From assembly GCF_009770985.1 (NCBI RefSeq), contig NZ_WSRW01000001.1:1364001-1428000 (forward strand): a DNA stretch of 64,000 nt. The letters are read 5' to 3'. Positions 32,680 to 42,938 of the stretch are shown here, piece by piece. The stretch comes from Mucilaginibacter lacusdianchii. GTDB lineage: Bacteria; Bacteroidota; Bacteroidia; Sphingobacteriales; Sphingobacteriaceae. The translations under genes and the position numbers were made by a program. The notes below the pieces were generated by a model. The model saw nothing but the letters and a program-made list of their open reading frames with translations, searched no databases and was not told the origin of the DNA. The stretch's first letter is position 1. Every line of letters starts with the position of its first letter.

Positions 32680-35031
32680 ATGAATAAAATTTTATTGACT
32701 GCTTTAGCCTCGGCAACTATCTGGACAACACAGGCGCAGCAGCGCATAGTAACGGCCAGCGATTACGAGCGTGCCGAAAAAATGCTGAACTATAATACCG
32801 GCCCATTGGTTGATCGTGCTGAAGTAAAGCCCAATTGGCTAACCGGCGATAAATTCTGGTATCGGGTACTTACTGCACAAGGCAGCGAATTTATACTGGT
32901 GAACCCGGCTACCGGTAGCCGCCAGCCGGCATTTGATCAGCAAAAACTGGCCGATGCGCTTTCGGCTTCTGGTAATAAAAAGTATACTGCAAATACGCTT
33001 CCTTTTCAAAGCATCAACTATACGCCCGATGGTAAAGCCATTATTTTTAGGGCCGATGGAAAGCAATGGAAATGCGATTTGCAAAGTTATCAGCTGACTG
33101 AGGATAACTCGGCTGTAAGCGGCGGTCAACGGATGAGACGCAGTGCAAACCAAGTACCTGAATCAGTATCGCCCGATGGAAAGAAAGCTGTGTTTATTAA
33201 AGATTATAACCTTTGGATGCGGGATATAGCTTCCGGCAAACTTACCCAGTTAACTACTGATGGCGTTAAGGATTTTGGTTATGCTACTGATAACGCCGGT
33301 TGGGCTAGTAGCAACGCCGCTATATTGTTATGGTCGCCCGATTCTAAAAAAATCGCCACTTATAAGCAAGATGAGCGTAATGTAGCCGAGATGTATTTGG
33401 TGACGACCGATGTTGGTCATCCTACGCTAAAAGCCTGGAAGTACCCATTACCCGGCGATAAAGAGATTGCTACCATTAAACGGGTAGTTATTAATGTAGA
33501 CCAGCCCAAAGTAATTGAGCTGCAAATACCGGCCGACCCGCATCGGAGCACCTTGAGCGATAATATTGCCAGCAATGGCGTGCTTAACGATGTGAACTGG
33601 AATGCCGATGCTACGCAACTGGCCTTTGTATCTACCTCGCGCGATCATAAGCAGGAAAAGGTGCGGATTGCTGATGCCACTACCGGTGCCGTACGCGAAG
33701 TTTTTGAAGAAATGGTACCCACCCAGTTTGAATCTGGGCAGGGTACAGTAAACTGGCGTTATCTGCCCAAAACCAATGAAATCATCTGGTATTCGGAGCG
33801 TGATAATTGGGGGCATTTGTACTTATACGATGCCAAAACCGGTAAGCTTAAAAATCAGATGACCAAAGGTGACTGGACCATTACTAAACTCCTGAAAGTG
33901 GATGAGCAGAAGCGCGAAGTTTACTTTTTGGCTGATGGCCGCGAGGCAAATAATCCTTATTTTACCCAATTATGCAAAGCAGGGTTTGATGGCAAGCACT
34001 TTACCGTGCTTACACCCGAAGAAGGCAATCATCAGGTAACGCTGTCGCCAACAGGAAATTACTTTGTAGATACTTATTCTAAACCTGATGTGCCACAAAT
34101 CACCGTATTGCGTAACGCAAACGGCAAGTTGGTGGCTACACTGGAAAAAGCCGACATCAGTCGCCTGAAAGCCTCCGGTTGGAAAGCCTGTATGCCGTTC
34201 ACCGCCAAAGCACACGATGGCAAAACTGATGTTTATGGCGTCATGTTTACGCCAACCAATCTCGACCCTAACAAAAAGTACCCGGTGATTGATTACATCT
34301 ACCCTGGTCCGCAGGGTGGTAGCGTGGGTAACTGGTCTTTCGCAGCTTCGCGTGGCGATAATCAGGCACTGGCCGAGCTAGGCTTTGTGGTAGTAGTGCT
34401 GGAAGGTACCAGCAATCCGCTGCGTTCAAAAAGCTTTCATGACATGAGCTATGGCGATATGTCTGAGAACACTATCCCCGATCAAATTACAGCTATTGAG
34501 CAACTGGCCAAGCGGTATCCGTACATGGATGTAAGCCAGGTGGGTATATGGGGCCATTCGGGCGGAGGCTTTGCTACGGCAACCGCCATGCTGCGTTATC
34601 CCGACTTTTTTAAAGTAGGCATTGCTGAATCGGGCAACCACGATAACCGTAATTATGAAGATGATTGGGGCGAACGCTACAATGGCCTGCTGGTAAATAA
34701 TGCCAACGGTATTTCTAATTACGAGGCGCAAGCCAATCAAAATTATGCTAAAAATTTAAAAGGTAAACTCATGCTAGTACACGGCTTAATGGACAACAAT
34801 GTGCCTCCACAAAACACCTTGCTGGTTGCCGAAGCATTGGAAAAGGCCAATAAAAGTTTTGACTTAGTAATATTCCCCAACAGTGCGCATGGCTACGGCC
34901 CTTATGGCCCATACATGATGCGCCGTCGCTGGGATTACTTTGTGCAGAACCTGCTGGGTGCACAACCGCCGCAAGATTACTTGATGAAACCCAAAGCCGA
35001 CCCTCGTAACAGCGAGGAGCGCGGCAGATAA
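32680..35031 (+). CDS. Prolyl dipeptidyl peptidase IV family, S9B
   Basis: 783 residues with a signal peptide ending TQA. The N-terminal beta-propeller (about 80-500) carries ESVSPDGKKAVFIKDYNLWMRD and TLEEG-like repeats. The alpha/beta-hydrolase part holds the triad: Ser in GIWGHSGGGFATA, Asp in LMLVHGLMDNNVPP and His in FPNSAHGYGPYGPYMMRRRWDYFVQNLLG. Such exported enzymes clip X-Pro or X-Ala dipeptides from peptide N-termini in the periplasm. A terminator follows. Confidence 0.94.
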   Translation: MNKILLTALASATIWTTQAQQRIVTASDYERAEKMLNYNTGPLVDRAEVKPNWLTGDKFWYRVLTAQGSEFILVNPATGSRQPAFDQQKLADALSASGNKKYTANTLPFQSINYTPDGKAIIFRADGKQWKCDLQSYQLTEDNSAVSGGQRMRRSANQVPESVSPDGKKAVFIKDYNLWMRDIASGKLTQLTTDGVKDFGYATDNAGWASSNAAILLWSPDSKKIATYKQDERNVAEMYLVTTDVGHPTLKAWKYPLPGDKEIATIKRVVINVDQPKVIELQIPADPHRSTLSDNIASNGVLNDVNWNADATQLAFVSTSRDHKQEKVRIADATTGAVREVFEEMVPTQFESGQGTVNWRYLPKTNEIIWYSERDNWGHLYLYDAKTGKLKNQMTKGDWTITKLLKVDEQKREVYFLADGREANNPYFTQLCKAGFDGKHFTVLTPEEGNHQVTLSPTGNYFVDTYSKPDVPQITVLRNANGKLVATLEKADISRLKASGWKACMPFTAKAHDGKTDVYGVMFTPTNLDPNKKYPVIDYIYPGPQGGSVGNWSFAASRGDNQALAELGFVVVVLEGTSNPLRSKSFHDMSYGDMSENTIPDQITAIEQLAKRYPYMDVSQVGIWGHSGGGFATATAMLRYPDFFKVGIAESGNHDNRNYEDDWGERYNGLLVNNANGISNYEAQANQNYAKNLKGKLMLVHGLMDNNVPPQNTLLVAEALEKANKSFDLVIFPNSAHGYGPYGPYMMRRRWDYFVQNLLGAQPPQDYLMKPKADPRNSEERGR

Positions 35032-35040
35032 TAAAGAAAA

Positions 35041-35069
35041 GCGGATGGACATTAACCATCCGCTTTTTT
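35041..35069 (+). terminator. Intrinsic terminator
   Basis: GCGGATGG pairs with CCATCCGC around a 7-nt loop, followed by TTTTTTA. It ends the peptidase gene. Confidence 0.75.
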
Positions 35070-35185
35070 ATTTTCATGTTAGGTTATTCAGATGTGTTGT
35101 TTGAATTTGACAATCATTGGTTTGAAACCTACAAGAACATATAAAGGTTGCTGACAGACATTTGTATCATCAAAACATTCAAAAC

Positions 35186-36025
35186 ATGGATAAGAAAGTA
35201 TGGTATATTACCGGTGCTTCCAAAGGACTAGGGTTGGCATTGGTTAAAAAGTTATTACAAGCAGGATATAGGGTTGCGGCCACCTCGCGTTCGGTTGAAA
35301 CGTTGCAGGATGCGGTTGGCACAGGTAAAGAAGATTCATTCCTTCCGCTCGAAGTTGATTTGGCTGACAGTGCCTCCATAACAGCCTCCGTTCAACAAGC
35401 CGTGCAGCACTTTGGCCGCATTGATGTAGTAGTGAACAATGCCGGATTTGGCATAGGTGGCAGTGTAGAAGAGCTTTCGGAAAAAGAGGTTGCCGATAGT
35501 TTTGGTGTTAACGTGTTTGCTACCATCAATGTTATTAAAAGCGCGTTGCCTTACATGCGTAAGCAACAATCCGGGCACATTATCAATATCTCATCCATCG
35601 CAGGCTTTGCGGCAGCTACAGGTTGGGCTATGTATGCGGCTACCAAGTTTGCAGTGATTGGTTTGAGTGAGGTATTAGCCGATGACGTACGCGAATTGGG
35701 TATTAACGTTACCGTTGTTGCGCCAGGCGCATTCCGTACAGAGTTTTTAAGCGAGCAATCATTAGTATTGTCTGAAAACAAAATCGACGATTATCAGGCG
35801 ATCAGAGATTCGCATTCCCGCTACCTGAACATGAACGGCAAGCAGGCTGGTGACCCTCAAAAGGCAGCAGACGTGTTTATTCAACTGGCCGAAATGCCCG
35901 AGCCACCCGTGCGCTTTTTTATGGGAACCGATGCTTACAACCGGGCGGTACAAAAAATTGATTTACTGACCAGCGAGCTGGAAAAATGGAAAGAGTTGTC
36001 GTTTGTTACCGATTTTAAAGAGTAG
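35186..36025 (+). CDS. SDR family oxidoreductase
   Basis: 279 residues from ATG 35186 (MDKKVWYITGASKGLGLAL); an in-frame ATG at 35162 adds eight residues. The cofactor loop TGASKGLG, NNAG (VVNNAGFGIGG), catalytic Ser in NISSIAG, YxxxK (MYAATKFAV) and VVAPGAFRTEFL are all present. Length and the C-terminal GTDAYNRAVQKI region fit the subgroup often annotated as SDR with extended C-terminus. An AraC regulator follows 22 nt later, so they form a second SDR/AraC pair in the window. Confidence 0.92.
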   Translation: MDKKVWYITGASKGLGLALVKKLLQAGYRVAATSRSVETLQDAVGTGKEDSFLPLEVDLADSASITASVQQAVQHFGRIDVVVNNAGFGIGGSVEELSEKEVADSFGVNVFATINVIKSALPYMRKQQSGHIINISSIAGFAAATGWAMYAATKFAVIGLSEVLADDVRELGINVTVVAPGAFRTEFLSEQSLVLSENKIDDYQAIRDSHSRYLNMNGKQAGDPQKAADVFIQLAEMPEPPVRFFMGTDAYNRAVQKIDLLTSELEKWKELSFVTDFKE

Positions 36026-36047
36026 CACATTGTTTTAATTTTGTAAG

Positions 36048-36944
36048 ATGGCCGCTACCGAAACGCTCGAAGAATTTTACCAGTACAAGTTTAACTGGAT
36101 GCCTAGTGACCTGAAAAAGGACATTGGGCATTTCAATGTGTTTAACCTGGATGAAACTTACCGGCATGGCCGCAGTACGGTTAAATATAGTCGATGGGAT
36201 TTTTACAAGATAATGCTCATTCGCGGACGGCATGTGTTTCATTATGCCGATAAAAGCTTGGAAGTGAACGGATCAAACCTGATATTTTTCAATCCGCTGG
36301 TGCCTTACAAATTTGAACGGATTACAGCTGATCCGTCAGGCTATTTCTGCATTTTCAAAGAAGCCTTTTTTGCTGGTCAAACCCGCAACAGTGTGAAGGA
36401 TTTGCCCATGTTTGTGCCCGGAGCCAAAGCTGTATTTGCTTTAGATCCTATGCAGGATGAACACCTTACCAGCATCTTCTATAAAATGCAAAGTGAACTA
36501 CAAACAGATTACTTGTACAAGTATGACCTAATACGTGGTTATATGATGGAGATAGTGCATCAGGCGTTAAAAATGCAGCCTACCGAAACCCTTCACCAGC
36601 ATGCTGATGCCAATACCCGCTTAACCGCCGTATTTACCGATTTACTGGAGCGCCAGTTTCCAATCGAATCCGTATCTCAGCAGTTCAAAATGCGGTCGGC
36701 CAGTGCTTTTGCCGAACAGATGAATGTGCATGTGAACCACTTGAACCGCGCCATTCGCCTCACTACCGGCAAAACCACCACCGAACTAATTTTTGAACGC
36801 ATGGTTGCCGAGGCCAAAGCCTTGCTTGAGCATACCAGCTGGAACATTGCCGAAATAAGCTATTGCCTGGGTTTTGAAGAGCCATCGCACTTTAACCATT
36901 TTTTCAAAAAGCTGACCCATACCACGCCAACGGCTTTCCGTTGA
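36048..36944 (+). CDS. AraC family transcriptional regulator
   Basis: 298 residues. The N-terminal part has a cupin-like sensing region (VNGSNLIFFNPLVPYKFERI). The C-terminal helix-turn-helix pair reads FAEQMNVHVNHLNRAIRLTTGKTTTELI and NIAEISYCLGFEEPSHFNHFFKKLTHTTPTAFR. It is 22 nt behind the SDR gene and probably regulates it. Confidence 0.92.
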   Translation: MAATETLEEFYQYKFNWMPSDLKKDIGHFNVFNLDETYRHGRSTVKYSRWDFYKIMLIRGRHVFHYADKSLEVNGSNLIFFNPLVPYKFERITADPSGYFCIFKEAFFAGQTRNSVKDLPMFVPGAKAVFALDPMQDEHLTSIFYKMQSELQTDYLYKYDLIRGYMMEIVHQALKMQPTETLHQHADANTRLTAVFTDLLERQFPIESVSQQFKMRSASAFAEQMNVHVNHLNRAIRLTTGKTTTELIFERMVAEAKALLEHTSWNIAEISYCLGFEEPSHFNHFFKKLTHTTPTAFR

Positions 36945-37110
36945 GCAGTGTTTTAACTAACGTATCTATCTCACCTTTTAAATAGGCTTTTATTTGCAGT
37001 GGTAATTTGGGATAAAGCATCACGTTATAGGAGCAGAATAGATATTATCGATTGATCGGAAGTTTCGCATAGAGAACGCCCAGCTTTGGTTTATCGTTCG
37101 CATGTAACAC

Positions 37111-37140
37111 AAAAGCCTTTCAATTTTTTGAAAGGCTTTT
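37111..37140. terminator. Bidirectional intrinsic terminator
   Basis: AAAAGCCTTTCAA and TTGAAAGGCTTTT form a 13-bp stem around TTTT between the converging AraC and esterase genes. Confidence 0.75.
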
Positions 37141-37182
37141 GGTTATAATAGCAGTTAACGAAGATCAAAGATTATGCTGACC

Positions 37183-39141
37183 TCATTTGTCGGTACGGAA
37201 AGGCGATGCAGGCAGACCCTCTTTGTTATACAAATTTGCTCCTTCAGGGTTATCCGCCCAGGCATAACGCACATACATAGGTGAGCTTATCTCCGGACTT
37301 GTTACAATCACTTTGTCCCCCTCTATTTGGGCATTAGCCCATATAAAATGCTTGTCGGCACCTGCAATGGCAAACTGGGTTAACTCTCCGCCACCTTTTG
37401 CTATTAAGCCACTGCCAACACTGGTAAAACTAAGGATGATTTTATTGCCCTCTATTTTAGCTGATTGATATATCGGACCGGAGCCTACCACTTTAGTATC
37501 GCCATAAGCCAAACGTTCGGCCGCCAGTGCCAAACGTTCACCAACGGGCTTTTTACCTACCGGGTGAATATCGTTCCACTCGCCGCAATCAATAGTTACC
37601 GCCATAGCCGTGCGGGGTATCGACAGAGTTTTCAACTGCGCCTCGCGCACTTCGGCCCATTGGCTTTCTGATGGGCTGTACTGCACTTCCATAAAATTGG
37701 GCAGCTGCACGTACAAAAACGGTAAATTGTTATCATGCCACTTATTGCGCCAATCGGCAATTAGAGTGGTAAGCAGTTGATTATATTCCTGCGGCTTACC
37801 GGTGTTGCTTTCGCCCTGGTACCAAACAAAACCTTTAACAGCGTAAGGTATAGCCGGTGCTACCATGGTATTGTATAAACCGGTAGGTTCATTTTGGGCC
37901 GAAAAGGCAAAGCCACTTTCCACATCACCTACCCTTTGGCGAAGCGGCGTAAACACTTGCCCCACCTTGTATTGCCAATCGCCACGAATATCAATGCTGG
38001 TAGTACCATCGGTTAACTCATAGCGTTTATCGGGTACAAAGCCACCTTTGCCAAAGGTATTAGTGATGCGTACGACAATCAGGTTTTTGCCAGCTTTAAG
38101 CAAGCCAGCAGGCACATCATAGCGTCGCGGAGGGTATTGATAGGTGATGTTGCCCACTTTAACACCATTTACATAAGTTTCGTCGGCATCTATAATACGG
38201 CCTACAAACAGTTTGGCGGGTTTGCCAGCCATAGATGCTGGTACCTCAATTTCACGGCGGAACCATACAATACCATTCAGGTTTTTAACGCCCTGATCGG
38301 CCCAGTAGCCGGGCATCCAGAATTGGTGCCAGCCTTCGGGCACATAACCGGTTTCATACCATTTAACCGGCCCGGCCATGCCTTGGTCAACAGGCGTTAC
38401 CTTAGGTGCAATTGCCTTGGTGCGCGGTGTGGCAGGGCGCATTATTTTATTTAAATAAGCGGTGTCCTTAAACTGCTCTACCCGGCTGGCATATTGTGGT
38501 ACAGTCTTGATGCCTTCGGCACTAATCCATGCCTGTATAGGGGTACCACCTACACTAGAGTTGATAATTCCGATAGGTACATGATATTTGAGATAAAGCT
38601 GCTTGGCCATAAAGTAAGACACCGCGCCAAATTGCAAAACGTTTTGTGGCGTAGCTTGCTCCCATTTGCCAGGCGGCAAATCAGTATGAACTTTACTGAC
38701 ATCTGATACGGTGGGAATGAAAAAGTTCCGTATCTGCGGATAATTTGCACCGGCAATTTCATCCGGATATTTTTCTTTCACCCGTTCCATAGGCGTAACC
38801 ATGTTTGATTGTCCGGAGCAAAACCAAACATCGCCCACTAAAATATTTTGAATAATAATGCGATTACTGGCACTCAAATTCATGCTATAAGGGCCGCCGG
38901 CTTTCATAGCAGGTAGAATAATTTTCCACTGACCGTCTGTGCCGGTAGTAGCGTTAAAGGTTTTACCCTTAAATTGTACGTTTATTTTTTCATGAGGTGC
39001 AGCCCAGCCCCAAATGTTTATTTTTTGGTTGCGCTGCAATACCATATTATTGCTTACCAGTTGCGGTAATCGGATTTGGCTGTCAGCCGTTATACCCCAA
39101 CATAAAAAGCAGCAGAGGACCCAGGTTCGAATGAAATTCAT
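37183..39141 (-). CDS. Sialate O-acetylesterase-like SGNH hydrolase
   Basis: 652 residues with a signal peptide ending ADSQ. The SGNH core is split: the nucleophile block CSGQSNM is near residue 110, the GTPIQAWIS block follows, then a beta-sandwich insertion of galactose-binding type (about 270-400, VPASMAGKPAKLFVGRIIDADETYVNGVKVG), then VWYQGESNTG, and the catalytic D-x-H in DIHPVGKKP. Such enzymes remove acetyl groups from sialic acids or plant polysaccharides such as xylan. The gene is monocistronic. Confidence 0.92.
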   Translation of the reverse strand: MNFIRTWVLCCFLCWGITADSQIRLPQLVSNNMVLQRNQKINIWGWAAPHEKINVQFKGKTFNATTGTDGQWKIILPAMKAGGPYSMNLSASNRIIIQNILVGDVWFCSGQSNMVTPMERVKEKYPDEIAGANYPQIRNFFIPTVSDVSKVHTDLPPGKWEQATPQNVLQFGAVSYFMAKQLYLKYHVPIGIINSSVGGTPIQAWISAEGIKTVPQYASRVEQFKDTAYLNKIMRPATPRTKAIAPKVTPVDQGMAGPVKWYETGYVPEGWHQFWMPGYWADQGVKNLNGIVWFRREIEVPASMAGKPAKLFVGRIIDADETYVNGVKVGNITYQYPPRRYDVPAGLLKAGKNLIVVRITNTFGKGGFVPDKRYELTDGTTSIDIRGDWQYKVGQVFTPLRQRVGDVESGFAFSAQNEPTGLYNTMVAPAIPYAVKGFVWYQGESNTGKPQEYNQLLTTLIADWRNKWHDNNLPFLYVQLPNFMEVQYSPSESQWAEVREAQLKTLSIPRTAMAVTIDCGEWNDIHPVGKKPVGERLALAAERLAYGDTKVVGSGPIYQSAKIEGNKIILSFTSVGSGLIAKGGGELTQFAIAGADKHFIWANAQIEGDKVIVTSPEISSPMYVRYAWADNPEGANLYNKEGLPASPFRTDK

Positions 39142-39370
39142 AGATGAGTGTTCAATAATTGGTGTTGATTTATCAAAGCTATCCTTCCTGATTTAAAAAA
39201 GCAATCGATTGCATGAATTATTTTGTTAATTGTTTATTAGGTGGGTAATGAATGAAATTATTTGTTGAATTGGTACAACATAAGGATTAAGAATAAAATA
39301 TTCATCCTATATTAGTTATTAGCATTGTATATAACTTACTTTCCATCCTAAATCATAAAACACATTTTAT

Positions 39371-39775
39371 ATGAAAAAAGTAACAGGCATTGGCGGCATA
39401 TTCTTTAAATCTGATAATCCAAAAACGATGAACGAATGGTACGCCAAAAACCTCGGATTAGCCACCAGCGAATACGGAACAACATTTGAGTGGCGGCAGG
39501 CCGATAATCCGTCAAAAACAGGATCTACATCATGGTGCGCGTTTCCGCAGGATACCAAATATTTTAACCCCTCAACCAAGCCTTTTATGATCAATTACCG
39601 GGTAGAAAATATTGCTGCGCTGGTAGAAGAGCTGAAAAAAGAAAAAGTAACCATAGTTGATGAAATTGCCGAATATAATTATGGAAAGTTTGTCCATATC
39701 CTCGATCCGGAAGGCAATATCATCGAGCTTTGGGAACCAAAAGATAAGTCCGATCAGGGTAATGTAGTTAAGTAA
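39371..39775 (+). CDS. VOC family protein
   Basis: 134 residues. It has VOC motifs GIGGIFFKSDNPKTMNEWYAKNLGL, WCAFPQDTKYF, MINYRVENIAALVEELKKEKV and HILDPEGNIIELWEP; the last Glu is the usual metal ligand. Substrate unknown. A putative secreted protease gene starts 36 nt downstream, probably in the same transcript. Confidence 0.88.
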   Translation: MKKVTGIGGIFFKSDNPKTMNEWYAKNLGLATSEYGTTFEWRQADNPSKTGSTSWCAFPQDTKYFNPSTKPFMINYRVENIAALVEELKKEKVTIVDEIAEYNYGKFVHILDPEGNIIELWEPKDKSDQGNVVK

Positions 39776-39811
39776 ACGTTGGTTTATTCAGCGGGGGAAA
39801 TATTTCAGAAC

Positions 39812-41119
39812 ATGAAAAACTTTATCATGCTTACTATTGCTTTGGCGCTTTCTCAGGCAACCTCGGCTCAAAAACAATTTGCTAACATTTATACTACTGA
39901 TATTGATAACTTCTGGCAAGCATATGACCGAATAGCTACTACAAAAGATAGTGCACAGCAATATCAGTACTTACATCAGTTTTTTCTCGATAAAGGTACT
40001 CCCGGCTTAAAAGCCATGATGAAGGTTCGCGATTACACAGCTAAGGAGTATGTAGATGCGATTAATCGTTATCCACGGTTCTGGCAGTCAATACGGCCAA
40101 ACATGCTTAAGGCAAAGCAGTTTAGTGCCGATATTGCAGCCAACGTGCAAAAACTTAAAGTGCTTTATCCGGCATTGAAGCCAGCACCGGTTTACTTTAC
40201 GGTTGGCGTTTTTCGTTCAGGCGGTACTACTTTAGATGGTATGGTGTTAATAGGCAGCGAATCAACCCTTACAGATGAGCACACTATAATGGATGAGTTT
40301 CCGGCCAACTTTAACACCGTACAGTTTGCCAAAACCAACCCCATCAATAATGTGGTTTTTACCAATGTGCACGAGTATGTACATACGCAGCAAAAAACCA
40401 CCACAGCCGATAACCTGCTGGGGCAGTGTGTACTGGAAGGCGTTGCAGAATTTTTAGCGGAAAAGGCTACCGGAAAGATATCCCAGTTACCAGCCATAAG
40501 TTATGGTAAAACTCATGCCGAGCGTATTCGGCAGGTATTTGCCGGTCAGCTGTTCAATGCAACCGAAGGCTTTTGGCTATACAGCAATATGTCTAACCAG
40601 TTTAATATGCGCGATCTGGGTTATTATGTAGGCCATGCCATCTGTGAAAAATATTATAACCGAGCATCTGATAAAAAGCAGGCTATCAAAGAAATGATAG
40701 AACTGGATTGTAACGATCAGGCAGCTTTAAGTCGCTTTGTTGATCAGTCGCACTATTTTACCCGGCCTGTTGAGGAGTTAAAAGACGCTTACGAAAAGTT
40801 GCGGCCAACTGTGGTTTCTATGGCGCCTTTTAATAACCATGCCACGCAGGTAAGCCCGGCTATCACACAACTTACTCTTATCTTTTCAAGGCCAATGAAT
40901 AAACGCGGCCGGGGTTTTGAACTTGGGTCTTTGGGTATGAACAGCTTGTTAAAGATTAAGCGCTTTGTCAGCTTTTCAGAAGATGGCCGTTCGGCTACGT
41001 TCGAGGTAGAATTAAAGCCTAATCAACACTACCAAGTAACAGCCAGCGAACGGTTTAGAGATATCAATGATGTAAGCATGCAGCCTTATTTAATTGATTT
41101 TACCACAGCAGCTCAATAA
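39812..41119 (+). CDS. Secreted HExxH metalloprotease-like protein with Ig-like tail
   Basis: 435 residues from ATG 39812, where a signal peptide (MKNFIMLTIALALSQATSAQ) begins. The catalytic domain has FTNVHEYVHTQQ, an HExxH zinc motif starting at His187, with VLEGVAEFLAEK downstream offering a third ligand, and YFTVGVFRSGGTTLDGMVLIGSES before it, resembling the DUF2268-type predicted zinc proteases. The last ~90 residues form an SbsA/Ig-like domain (SPAITQLTLIFSRPMN). Likely exported peptidase; substrate unknown. Confidence 0.8.
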   Translation: MKNFIMLTIALALSQATSAQKQFANIYTTDIDNFWQAYDRIATTKDSAQQYQYLHQFFLDKGTPGLKAMMKVRDYTAKEYVDAINRYPRFWQSIRPNMLKAKQFSADIAANVQKLKVLYPALKPAPVYFTVGVFRSGGTTLDGMVLIGSESTLTDEHTIMDEFPANFNTVQFAKTNPINNVVFTNVHEYVHTQQKTTTADNLLGQCVLEGVAEFLAEKATGKISQLPAISYGKTHAERIRQVFAGQLFNATEGFWLYSNMSNQFNMRDLGYYVGHAICEKYYNRASDKKQAIKEMIELDCNDQAALSRFVDQSHYFTRPVEELKDAYEKLRPTVVSMAPFNNHATQVSPAITQLTLIFSRPMNKRGRGFELGSLGMNSLLKIKRFVSFSEDGRSATFEVELKPNQHYQVTASERFRDINDVSMQPYLIDFTTAAQ

Positions 41120-41134
41120 ACGAATAACAAGATA

Positions 41135-41374
41135 TTACTTATATTCCGTCATAATAGCTTCGGCAATGGCCTCCAGTTCCACATAGCTTAAGTCGCCAGT
41201 GTTTTTATTTTCCCAACTCTGTTTGTCGAAACGCAATGTACCGCGGTTTTCATCATTCTCAGTAAGGTAAAATAGGCCGGTAAGTTTGCCGTCTTTACGT
41301 TCGGCAGATTGATCGGGCGTTACATTAATTTTTCGGGTGCCTATATTCAATTGTAGGGATTGTGTTTGACTCAT
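41135..41374 (-). CDS. Small conserved-looking hypothetical protein
   Basis: 79 residues from ATG at 41374 (an alternative start lies 4 codons upstream). Charged, beta-rich and soluble (TRKINVTPDQ, TGLFYLTENDENRGTLRFDKQSWEN). No motif recognised. It is divergent from the small gene at 41481. Confidence 0.6.
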   Translation of the reverse strand: MSQTQSLQLNIGTRKINVTPDQSAERKDGKLTGLFYLTENDENRGTLRFDKQSWENKNTGDLSYVELEAIAEAIMTEYK

Positions 41375-41480
41375 TTTGATGTTCATTTCACATACCGCTT
41401 CGGCGCGGTTTGCTGTATTACAACATAAGGTATGTGATTATGTTGTTGTTGATTTTATACTTTGCTTATCTTCGCAACCT

Positions 41481-41684
41481 ATGTCAACTCGTTTAGAAGC
41501 TCATTATGATGACCGTGTTTATTACTTTACAGTAGTAGAAAAATCGCCGCAAAAAATTGTTATTGAAATGTATAAAGCGCCATATATCTTTCTGCAGCAA
41601 GATGGTGTCTGGAGAAATGACGTTGCTAATCAGCTGCAAATGGTAGACGGGTTAATTGCAGCGGTTGTTAAGGCAATCGACTAA
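41481..41684 (+). CDS. Small hypothetical protein
   Basis: 67 residues from ATG 41481; the frame is open upstream to 41376 but that part is not protein-like. A near-consensus -10 (TATCTTCG, 41467-41474) is immediately upstream and supports this start. The protein is soluble (EAHYDDRVYYFTVVEKSPQKIVIEMYKAPYIF). No family recognised. The following 295 bases to 41980 show no gene. Confidence 0.5.
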   Translation: MSTRLEAHYDDRVYYFTVVEKSPQKIVIEMYKAPYIFLQQDGVWRNDVANQLQMVDGLIAAVVKAID

Positions 41685-41979
41685 TTAAGGCGGACTTTGT
41701 TCTTAAACCTGCGTATACATTCTTGCAGGTGCTTACAATATAAATTTAGCTGATTTCATCAGATAAATATTGGTATATATTTTTTGTACCTTGCTCTGGT
41801 CAATTATACAAATCGTATAAGGCGATAAATTTTCCTTTAGTTTTCTGGATGAATAAAAACAAACATCCAACCACTATGTGCAATTGTGTAATCGATTGCG
41901 AAGCTTGGTCAAATGAGCAGGTATAGCGGGTGTTATCATTATCGAATATTAATCGACTTTAAAATATATTTATCTGTTT

Positions 41980-42924
41980 ATGAAAGTTAGAAAAGCCGTT
42001 ATCACGGCAGCTGCCCGGGGCGAGCGCTTGTATCCGGTATCAGACACCGTACAAAAAGCCATGTTGCCGGTGGTTGACACCGATGGCTTGCACAAGCCGG
42101 TATTGCAAATTATAGCCGAAGAGGCTTTTAGTAGTGGTATTGAAGAAATTTGTGTGGTATGTGCCCCCGGCGATGCCGATCGGTATAAAAGTGCTTTTAG
42201 CGCTTTGAAAGACAATTTAACCAAATCATTCAAGGGTGTGGAATGGGCACAGCAGGAAGCTGCCAAGCTTGATTTGTTTTCAGAACGGGTACAATATGCC
42301 GAGCAGGCCGAACCGCTGGGCTACGGCCACGCCGTGTACTGTGCCCACGAGTTTGTGGGTGACGAGCCTTTCTTACTGTTGTTGGGCGATTACTTATATG
42401 TATCTAATATCAAAGGTAAAAGATGTGCAGCTCAATTGCTGGAGCTGGCATCGGCGCAAGGCAGCCCGGTATCGGCCGTAAACCCAACCCCCGAGCATTT
42501 AATTGGGCGTTATGGTACGGTTACGGGTAAGCATGTAGCTAACACGTCTGGCGTTTATGAGGTAGAAAAGCTTATAGAAAAACCATCATTAAGCTTAGCC
42601 GAGCTGGAGCTACAAACGCCGGGCTTGCGCATTGGCTACTACCTATGCTTTTTTGGTATGCATGTGCTTACACCAGGTATTTTTAATATTCTACAGAAAA
42701 AAATTGACGAAGGATCTACCAACGTGTTGCTTACGCCTGCTTTACAAGAACTTGCGCAAACCGAGCGTTACCTGGCGCTTGAGGTGCAGGGTTCCCGTTA
42801 TGATTTGAGCCGCCCGCATGGTCTGCTGCGTGCGCAGGTAGCTTTAGGCTTAGCCGGCGAGGCGCACGATGAAACATTAAGTACCCTGGTTGAGCTGCTG
42901 GCCGAAGCCAACAGCCGTAAATAA
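41980..42924 (+). CDS. Sugar-phosphate nucleotidyltransferase (GalU-like)
   Basis: 314 residues. It opens KAVITAAARGERLYPVSDTVQKAMLPVVD, a variant of the G-x-G-T-R-x-x-P-x-x-x-x-x-P-K nucleotide-binding loop of UTP-glucose-1-phosphate uridylyltransferases, followed by EPLGYGHAVYCA and FLLLLGDYLY (metal-binding Asp), VEKLIEKPS and GYYLCFFGMHVLTPGIF. It likely makes an NDP-sugar. The loop is atypical (AAARGER instead of AAGLGTR). The next gene, 14 nt away, is a large kinase/pyrophosphorylase-like fusion, so both may serve the same NDP-sugar. Confidence 0.85.
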   Translation: MKVRKAVITAAARGERLYPVSDTVQKAMLPVVDTDGLHKPVLQIIAEEAFSSGIEEICVVCAPGDADRYKSAFSALKDNLTKSFKGVEWAQQEAAKLDLFSERVQYAEQAEPLGYGHAVYCAHEFVGDEPFLLLLGDYLYVSNIKGKRCAAQLLELASAQGSPVSAVNPTPEHLIGRYGTVTGKHVANTSGVYEVEKLIEKPSLSLAELELQTPGLRIGYYLCFFGMHVLTPGIFNILQKKIDEGSTNVLLTPALQELAQTERYLALEVQGSRYDLSRPHGLLRAQVALGLAGEAHDETLSTLVELLAEANSRK

Positions 42925-42938
42925 CTGATACTTTTCTG